Positions 1 through 9,500 of a DNA stretch of 64,000 nucleotides are shown in pieces; position 1 is the stretch's first letter, and every line of letters starts with the position of its first letter. Made by a program: the position numbers and the translations under genes. The DNA is from Mermis nigrescens. Its lineage: Eukaryota; Nematoda; Enoplea; Mermithida; Mermithidae. The DNA lies in the NCBI GenBank assembly GCA_036768485.1, contig JAVLUZ010000342.1:1420249-1484248 (forward strand), given 5' to 3'. The notes under the pieces were generated by a model that was given only the letters and a program-made list of their open reading frames with translations, had not been told where the DNA came from and made no database searches.

Positions 1-353
1 AACAAAACAATAGACAAATTGTACACAAAGACAAACATAGCAGAGAATAGACAAACTGGTACACAATCATTTCGCACTTTTACTATTATGCTCAACAAGC
101 ATTGCATGTTCATTCAACGAATAAATAGTGCACTTAAACTTACTAAAGTGATGTGAAGTGCTGGATTATTTTAGCTGATTCAAGCTTTCAAATTCATTGG
201 TTCTATATAGCAATTAATAATAATGACTCGGCGCGAAGCGCCGAAAATGTTGACGTTTTTGCCTTTTTGAACTCACATCATTGTAACAGAAAAATCAACA
301 ATATTTCTGAAAAATTTCTGGGGGCATGTTGCCCCCAATGCCACCTAGCTGCA
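1..353 (-). mobile_element. Fragment of the GGCGTAGCCAGG-type element, inverted, cut by the window start
   Basis: It is the reverse complement of about 30120-30470: the 'GACTCGGCGCGAAGCGCCG' palindrome, a 170-bp segment with TGCTCAACAAGCATTGCATG, and a GGGGGCATGTTGCCCCCA end. It also resembles the nested element at 59264. Confidence 0.75.
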
Positions 354-2312
354 TGGTTTATTGCGTCCGATATACTACCAATAAAGCAAACAATCGCTTG
401 CATTGAGAAACTGCCGAAAAACTGTTATTCGTGAAGTTTAATTTGATAGAAATTAAGTTTATTTACGCCCAGAAGAAGCAGTGTTTAGCATTTTATACGA
501 TATCATTTCGCAATCCTTTTGTGAAATAAAAAGATTAGAAATTTATGTGAATCGGTGAAATATACCACTTAATTACATAGCCATTTATGTGTGCTTGATA
601 ACTTCAAAATTCAGCGTTTTAGGGATCCGAGCAAACTGAAAACGGCGCAAAAAGCCGAAAATTTTTGAATCCTTTGACATACAATCGTGGGATTTTAGAG
701 CTTAAAAATACCCGAAAAACCCGAATAAAATCCATAAACATTCCGGAGTTCAGGTTCGGGTTCAGGTAGTTATAATAATTTTATTCGGGTTCGAGTTCGG
801 GTAATCAATTTCAGTTTATACGGGTTCGGGTTCGGGTCCTGAATTTTGTTCGGGTACCCGAGTATTCGAGTTCGGGTTCGGGTACCCGTTGCATCCCTAA
901 CTCGTACATATTTCATAATGTCGATTGTATCAAATGTTCGAAAACTCGTTTTTGTAAAACACAATCTCAAAGCAGTTGGTTATAATAGTGTGACTTTGAA
1001 GAATGTGAGAAAGGATGACGACAACAATGACGCAATAGCAGAACAAGGCGAAATAGATGAGGCTTAACTTTGATTCAGATGATCTAGATTTTGATGATGA
1101 ATTATCTGCTTCATCATATTGGAATAAGAATTCTGCCTGATAGCAATAAACATTTGTTTTAGTTCGATAAAGCGTTTAATATTACGATCATTCTCTAGCT
1201 CATGTGCATACAAAATATTCTAAGAGTACTATTTATGGGTATAGGTAAAAAGCTTGACTTCGGCATTACCTCGGCCGAGGCAAGGATTTTAAGTCGCCTC
1301 GGCCTCGGCCTTAGGTCCAAAAAGTACCCTCGGTCCGATCACTGGTCAAAAGTGATTTTATGTAAAAGTATGCAATGTAAAACACCGAAAAAACGCTATT
1401 TCGCGCGTTAAAGGCAAATTTTTGGACCTATTTTTGACTGTTTTTGGAAAAGTTGGGATACCTTCCCCCATCAGGAAAATCCTAGATCCGCCACTGAAAA
1501 CAGATCCTGGAACTTCATACTGTGATTTCTTGTTGTGCTCAAATGCGACGAGACATCAAAGGTGTCATGTTGGTCTGTTTCACGTACATAAGTATGGACA
1601 TGAGCTTTAAATATTCGCTGATGAGCAGACAGATTGCGCTAAACGAATTGAAGTGATCCACAATTACCCTTAGCTGTCAGTTTGCTGTCTTTAAAAAATG
1701 TCTAAACTTATAGAAACTCTAAGTTGTGTCTTATTTTTGAACAGTTTTTGGACGCTTTTTTCAATGGTTGGTCATCATCAAATGGAAAGCTAAAAGCTTC
1801 TGCAAGTTAGGACCAAAACAGCCAAAGAATTACTATAGGCAATGAGAGCTTGATGAAAATCGTCAAAAAATGATGTTTTTTAGCCCTGCCATCATTTACC
1901 TGGTCCTTTTTACCGTTAAAATTTTTAACCTGCCCCAGATTCTACAGATCTTGAGTCCTATCTAGAGATGCACACGGAGAGAGGGTTTGGGGTCTACTAA
2001 TAATTCATCGTCAATGTCTAAGTGAAAAAGTCAAGATTTGCTGCGTTCTGTTTGATAAATATTTGCAATAAATAAAGCTTTGCGCAAATATACATGCATG
2101 GAGGGCATTAACTATGAATCAATAACTAACGCGGGCATTGTTTATAATGCCCGCATGCGAACATTATGCGGAACGTAAGGGTATTCTGCATAATGCTCGA
2201 GATGTTAGACATTATGCAGAATGCCCGGGCATTATATAGAATGCCCGATTATTCAAATTGCCCGTAACATATATATTAACATCATTGTCAAAATTAATTT
2301 TATACGTATATG
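354..2312. other. Non-coding stretch with hAT end relics
   Basis: About 712-899 is rich in (CGGGTT)n and ends GGGTACCCGTTGCATCCCTA, the inverse of a TAGGGATGCAACGGG hAT end. About 1246-1345 is CCTCGGCC-rich and ends CGGTCCGATCACTG. About 1466-1494 is an inverted CAGTGGCGGATC end. About 2116-2245 has a GGGCATTATGC palindrome. The missing 5' exons of the polyQ gene were not found here. Confidence 0.5.
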
Positions 2313-2691
2313 CAGGGCCTTATTTAGGGGGGCGGAGGGCGGTCGCTCCATCCTTGCCCGGAAAAACAATTTGAAAGGTAAGATAATGCACGGAAAGATG
2401 ACAAAATTGCCTGTCTGTGACGTAAAATCTTCAAATTTTCGGCGCTTTTCGCGAAATACGATGTATTTCCCATAATTTTGGCTCAAGAGCGACCAAAAAA
2501 CGTCATTTTTATACCATTTTCAGTGAGAAAAATTTTTTTCTCGAAAAATTAGAATTTTATGATCTTAATGGATAGAGCATGTCGAAAAACAACGGAAATA
2601 CGGTTTTTACGAGCTATCCCGATGAATTTTTCGCGATTTAGACCAATTTAGGTTGGGTCGCCCCCTTGGCCGAATTTTGGATACGGGCGTG
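2313..2691. mobile_element. hAT-like element, inverted relative of 29077-29459
   Basis: It starts CAGGGCCTTATTTAGGGG and ends TTTTGGATACGGGCGTG. It shares the 'GGATAGAGCATGTCGAAAAA' core with the other copy. The flanks are AT-rich and the duplication is not clear. Confidence 0.65.
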
Positions 2692-2804
2692 CATATATAT
2701 GCATGAAGTCCTATCACTTTCTGTCCGCTTTAGCACTTAATTTAATTTAATTTGATTTAGTATAATTCTTAACTTTAATTCTTTAAATGCTTGATAATAT
2801 ATAG

Positions 2805-3364
2805 GCGCAGCGGTTGCTTTGAATCCAAAGCCAGCGGAATACGAGCCCGTCTGTCGAATAAAGTAGGCTACCATTGCACCGGCTTCATGACTGCCCAGGA
2901 AAATTTGAAAAACAGCGAAGTGATGGTGGAGTACTGTACTTTCCACTATTGCCAAGACGAGCAGGCTGTTGGCCGACTGCCCGCCCCCTCAGGACCATCG
3001 GCGTCCCAATCCGCTGCCGGAAATGAAGCAGCCCGCAACGTAAAAAACGACCGGCGTAATGCTGCGACTAGTCATTCTGTAGGTCATACTGTAGATCATA
3101 CTGTAGTTTCGAGTAGTACGGTAAGCGATGGCGCCTGCGGCGTTAACCTGGCCTCGGGACAGCCTCCGACGGCCACTCTGGCCGGACGTAGCGTAAAGTC
3201 ATCAGCGACGAGTGGCGTACCTAACGCTCCCACCGCACTTACCGTAATCCCCTTGCCCGTCTTGACCGATTTCCAGCAGCAACAACAGCAACAAATAGTA
3301 AATCCCGTGAACTTGATGCAACAACCGCAAGCTAATATCGTCGGAGTGGACCGAGGAGGCATCC

Positions 3365-3410
<46 letters not shown>

Positions 3411-3592
3411 GCAGCAGCAGCAGCAGCAGCAGCAACACCAGCACCAAATTTTGCACGTAGTTGGGCCCTCGGGTCCCGTGCTGAATTCGGCCGGAAATGT
3501 GCCATCCGTAGGACAGCACGGTTCCCAACATCAGCAACACCCTGCGTTTGCGCAAACGACTTTAAATTTTCACTGGGGACACGTTAACAATG
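2805..3592 (+). CDS. PolyQ gene, exon 1 of those visible (zinc-binding domain and polyQ)
   Basis: The acceptor is the AG at 2803-2804 and the frame continues to a TGA at 3652-3654. The 3' end is not fixed. Exon 2 needs one leading base, which suits a GT inside the Gly codon near 3521, whereas the donor-like GTTAAC near 3592 is in phase 0. The Gln run (3364-3435) is a pure CAA block followed by a CAG block, so it is an unstable microsatellite. Family members usually end the zinc motif in THxxH. Here the equivalent is FHYCQDE, so the last ligand appears replaced or shifted to Cys. Confidence 0.65.
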
Positions 3593-6500
3593 TCAAACCT
3601 AAGTTAAAAATACATATTAGCTTCAATGGAAAACAGGAAAAATTTGAAAAATGAGGTTTCGAAAGTTCTAATTTCTCATATTGCAAGCCGAGTTGTTACA
3701 AGACCTGCACTGGGGGGTTCGGAGGTCATGCTTGACCCTCCAGAATTGAAAAATGGCAAATATTATTGCGAAAATAGGGCAAAATGATGGCCAAAAACGG
3801 ATGAAAATTGAAAATTTTTTCCGAAAGTATTCTAAATTGACCAGAAATGGTGTAATAATGTAGTTTTATCGCTATTTTAGCGCTTATACCAGTTTTCGAG
3901 GTCATTTTGGCCCCAAAAGACTCAATTTTTGATCCCCCTGACCGGCTGACCCCCCACCCCCAGATCGGCCATGCTGTGCATCTATGGTGGTTAGCATTTA
4001 AGTGTTTTTCGATTATATACAAAGATAACACAGAGTTACTCGTATGTAAGAGGGGATCATTATTTTATCCCCGTAAATCTAATGACTCAACGTTTGGGAT
4101 GAGGGTTAATTTTCATCTATTTTTTTCCGTCGAAAGTCAGTAGGCCCAAAAGTCAGTATTTTTAGGGCGGGATGGGGGTACGGCCGACTTTCTATAGGAA
4201 TCCCAAATTGATTTTTTCTGACTTTGTTGAAAACCTATGTGGATTGAAGGTATGCTGCGTTTCGTTTCGACCCCAGAAAAGTATTAACGAAATTAATTCG
4301 TTGATTGAGCTAAAAGGATTCGGTTATTTTTGTTAAGCAGATGAAGATAAGGTGATGAAGATAGCGAACTTGCTTTTGGGAAAAAGGGTTTGGAAGATCC
4401 CCCCCCGCAAACATTTAATCACCCCGCCTAGAATTTTAGATTTTCCTAAAAAAATCGGGGAAAAGGTGCTTGTTTTAGACTTTTTAGTGGTCTGTTGATT
4501 CAAACGTGTCAATTTTCTCTTAAATTCTGGAAATTTTATGTCGTTCTGTGTTGAATTTTTACCTACAAAATATACCACAACAAACGTAGATATGTATGTA
4601 TGTACATATGTAGCTACATATGTATGTAAATATGGACAAATAATTTTCTCTTTTTTATTCCTTCCTTGTTATCAAATCATTTTGGAGAGTTTGTGTGTCG
4701 TTTAAAATATTTAACGGACGATATAAGGAAAACGGATAGTAAAGATAGTAAAAAACGAGTACAAATACCACACAAACACGCACGTATAGTATCCTCAAGT
4801 GCAAAATATCCGCAATTGCATGATGCTTGACAAAAAAAGAAGCATAAAATCAGATAAAAGATTGCTAAAATGAGTGTAAAATAGGAATAATTTAAAAAAA
4901 TGAAATACAAATGCAAGTATTTGGAAAATTGTAGAAGTAGTAGAGTACGAAATTGTGAAAAATTAGATAATTAGATAAAATTAGATAAAAATCAGATATT
5001 TTCAGCTAATCCGCCTAATAAGGATTCCAAAGTAAAGGCGTGCGATTTAAAAAGCAACGGTGAACTTCCTCAAGGGTCAACGGTTGTGGGAACTAGTTCT
5101 ACGAGCGTTCCTTTGCCGCCTCCCACTTTGGTCCCACAGCCGGGCCGCCTGGTCAACGTGGGCCAGGCTCCCACGCACACCACTTACATTGGTCCCATTG
5201 ACATGGGTCCACTGTACGGATACGAGTTGGTCGAACAAGGCAAAATAATTTGCAATGCTGGTGTGTTCTAGTTAGAATTTAACGTTATAATTGGGGCGGG
5301 TCTAGATATAAAATGTTTGGGCAAATTTTGGGAAATTGAAATATTTTTTTTTCCAGAAAATTTTGAGGTTGAAATTCGGTCGAAAATTTAAGCCGCAAAG
5401 TGCTTGAAAATCTTAATTATACAGATTGTGAAATAAGGTAGTTTTTGTGATTTTTAAGATTAACACGATACATGCACAGCATGGGAATTCTGGGGGGGTA
5501 TTTAAAGTGCCTTTTCTGGGCCCGTAAAAACATCGTTTTTAGGCGATTCTGACGATGCTCCACCTGTCTAGGGCATAAAAACATGAAAATTTTGAAAAAA
5601 ATCAAAAAAAGTCGAATAAATCGAAGAAAATGTAGTCAAAACATAAGTCTATGACGCGAAGCGCCGAAAAATTTGACATTTTTGAACAAATAGCTAAAAT
5701 TTCTTTGAAAAAAGCACCTTTTCTACGATTTTTAGCAAATTTTTAGAAACTTCCGAAAAATCGCGAATTTTTTTGGGGGGGCTAAAAATAACGCTAACCC
5801 CTATGATCATGTATGATTAACACCCGTTTCTAGATCGCTTTAGCTCAATAGAGCTTTCTAGCTGATTTGATCTTTACTATTTTTTGATTTTGAGTTTCAT
5901 ACATTTTTTGGACGAACAGAGTAGGTACTTCACATAATTCAAGTTTGCGTGCAGCAGTTTTCTATCGAAGTAGTTTCGAAATGATTTGATTTTGTAGAAA
6001 ATAATTTTACAGTCGTCTCTAGATATGCGCATGGGCAGGCACGTATCTCTGAGGGGAATGGGGGGGGGTGTTCGGACCACCCGAAACTCTAGAAAAATCG
6101 GAAAAATAGGACTTTTAAACGTTATTTTGTGCCATTTTTGGCTTTTTTGGGCTTAGTCCCCCATAAAATTGGTGTTGGTCCTCCCAAAATAGGACGGCCA
6201 GCTACGTGCCTGCGCATGGGGATTTGAAAGTTTAGTGCATGCATGCAGGTAGAGGGAAGTTGGAAGGCCTAGATTAACAGAATAGAAAATGAGGGAATAA
6301 TTTTCTGGTAAAATCAGGTAAAATTGAATGCAAAAGTGAGAGAAAGAATGTTTTGCCTTCTTTAAAAGTGCTTGAAATTGATCAAAAACTGGATTAACGT
6401 GGTTTGACGCTATTTTACTGATCATATACCACTTTTTGAGGTCATTTGAGCCTAAAGAATCTCACTTACTGACAGTTTTTTTATACAAGGTCCGTTTGTA

Positions 6501-9500
6501 CATGTACAAAGATGGTCCCTAAAAATCTTTGTACGTTTTGTACACACAAACTCTTGGGTGCTGTAATATGGTACAGTAGCGATTTTCGTGAGGCAAAAGC
6601 AGCGTTGTTCGACCTTTGGTAGTGTATTTTAGCTAATTTCTGGGTTTCTGAGGGCAAAAATCACTAATAATCGTCTCAAAACTGGCGCGGGCCGAAAAAT
6701 TTGACATTTTTCTTTTCAAAATTCAATTTCTGACATTATAAAGATATATACATAGAACACACAATTCATTTCAAAATTTTTTGCGAATTCTAAACCTTTT
6801 TCGCAGTTCTTGTCTTCCCAAAAATCTTTGTACATGTACAAAGACGGTCCTCCAAAAGTCTTTGTACATCGGGAAAAATCTTTGCCAAATACAAAAAAAC
6901 ACTGCTCACTGACCCCACCAGCTGATCCCAGACCGTCACGCTGTGCATCTATTGTCTAAAACATCATAATGAAAACATGGGAAATTTTCTGTGGAAAACG
7001 AGGCAATTTTCATGTTATTTTAGTATTTATACGAGTTTTCGAAGCCACTTTGGCCAAAAAACAGCAAGTGAATTTCCATCCCAGACTGATCATGTTGTGC
7101 ATCTAATGTTAGCCTCCTGGCATACAAGCACAACAGGGAATTGTCAGGGGGGCAAAACTTTTTTATGGTGTTTTTTCCGGACTCGAAAAAATGGATACGC
7201 CTGAAAAAAGATCAATTTTGACTATTCTGATGGTGCTCCTTCGTTCTTAGGATAAAAACAGAAAATTTTAAAGAAAAATTGAGTAGAATTGAACAAAATG
7301 TAGTCAAAAATGGCCATTTTGCCCGAAAAAATTGGCACGCTTCGAAGTAAAAGATCGCTAAAAACGCTTGAACAAGAGCGTTTATTGCGATTGTTTTTTT
7401 TTGAAAAATCGTGAATTCTGCGAGGAAAGGGGATGAAATTATTTTACTGTGGTGAAGAATTTTTAGTAGGAGGAAACCATATATGCATGTTGGAGGTTTC
7501 GCGGTTTCGAGACTCCACAGAATAGAAAAATGTGAAATATGAGGGCAAAAGGGAAAAATTAGACAAAATGAAGGTCGAAATTGAAAAAATTGAATTTGTT
7601 TTTCAATAAGTGCTTGAAATTGACCAGAACTGTTGAATAACTTAGGTTTAACGCCATTTTAGCATTTATACTTCTTTTGTGGTCATATTAGCCCAAACTA
7701 GTGTACTAACGGACATTCATCCGTCTAAGGGCTCGAAATTTAGGATGGGGCCCGACTTCCGGTCAGTTTTTAGGGTAAGGTAAATGATTTTCGATTTTTG
7801 GCCGGAAATGGCAAAAAACGCAAGTTTTTGCCAAAAATTGGGTGGGGGGGTGAAAAATCTTCTGACTTCGGGTGGGAGGGGGGAGTTGGGAGACGACCTA
7901 CTTGGGGGGGGAATCCCCCATCCCCTCTATCACATGTTTGCTAATTGATCCCCAGAACGACTGGCCATCCAGATCGGCCATAGTTGTGCACCTTTCGGTG
8001 AAACTCCTAAGGAGCATGTTACTAAGGTTTCTGGAGTCATCTTTTTTTCAGGGGCAAAGTGATAGTAATTTTAGCGTTTTGTTGATTATTTTTATCGAAA
8101 TTTCAAAAAAAAATTTGACGCTTCGCGCTGAATATCGTCATTTTAATCTATTTAATTCCGCGCTGGCATTAAGCACTCCAAAATCTATCTTTGTGTAATT
8201 TCAAGCATCTTTGTGCAGACATAAATGTTTTACATCTACTCTATTATAAACGTTTTACAAAGAAAATATGAACAATTTGACAAGTTTGCGCTGTTTTCTG
8301 CCGTTTCGAGATAAAATTGGCTTTTTTCGTCTTTGCGTTGCATTGAATTCATAAGCGAATTGGCGCCTATCATGAGATTCAGCCGGCATATTACAATCGC
8401 TGTATCATTTCTGATTGTGTAGCACACACGTTATTTTAGTTCTCTGAGTCGAGTTTCATGTGTAAATTCAAACCAAAAACTCATGAAAATTTCGGCGTCC
8501 TGCGCCGAACTAGTATAATCAGCTGAATTTAGGACGAAGTAACACTTTTTGTGATGCGTGCGGGTCGCGTATAACAGACCAGTAGTATGTAAGCATGTGT
8601 ATACTCAATATATAATATACGTACCTATATTATGTATACATACAAAAATTTTTCGCTCGTACAAAGACCTTTCCGGAGATCTTTGTACATATACAAAGAG
8701 GCTCGTGCAAAAAACTGAAGCTCCTAATCACAACGATCACCATACCTGGGCGTGCGGGGTTTGGGGGTATGCACACCACAGAAACCAAAATACTCCCCCA
8801 GAATTCAATTTTTGAATTTTTTTTTGTTTTTTAGCAATTTTTTGATGTTAATGGATAGTGATGACCATTTTAGGGTCATTTTTCAAGCTTTTGAAAAAAT
8901 TTTGCACCACTCCCAGAACTTTGTTGGCGCCCACCTGATGGTCACTCTTTAGCTAGAGTTATGCTGATTTTTTAAGCAGATAATGTACCCGCGAACTTAT
9001 CTTATACCGGAAACCCCAACGAACCGTTGTCAATTTTTGTGACGGGCAGTGGTTCGAACGCTAATCTGAACATTGATTCATTAAACCAGCAAATTCAACT
9101 TCACTTACAACAGCAACAACAGCAGCAACAACAACAGCAACAACAACAACAAATGCAAATTAGGCAGCAGCAACAAAATGCGGACAAAAGTGCCACTGGC
9201 GCCGCCGGAGGAGCCGCGCCTAGTTCTAACAACAATAACACCAACAGCAACAATAATAATGCCATAAACGTCAGTAACGCGAATAATGTTTTGAACGCTA
9301 CTTCGAGCAATCAACAAAATTTGGCAATTTTGAAGGAAACTGTAGAATATTTGGATTGCGCGTCGAATAATTTAAAATTAGGCTTTCCTACTAATTTGTC
9401 GGAGAAAAAATGCGAACTGCTGAAAACTATTCACCAGCGAGCCATGGAATTGTTCAATTTTACCATGTGGATAAACGAAGAAGAACGATCGAAAAGTAAA

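Noticed and set aside
780..900. (CGGGTT)n block as interstitial telomere or telomere-like DNA
   Set aside because: The unit is not TTAGG, and the block ends in CCCGTTGCATCCCTA, the inverse of a typical hAT terminus.
3202..3555. Minus-strand open frame with a long Leu run
   Set aside because: It is the antisense of the polyQ tract; the plus strand has the splice signals and domain match.
9101..9317. Minus-strand Cys- or Leu-run open frames
   Set aside because: They are antisense shadows of the second polyQ/polyN exon.
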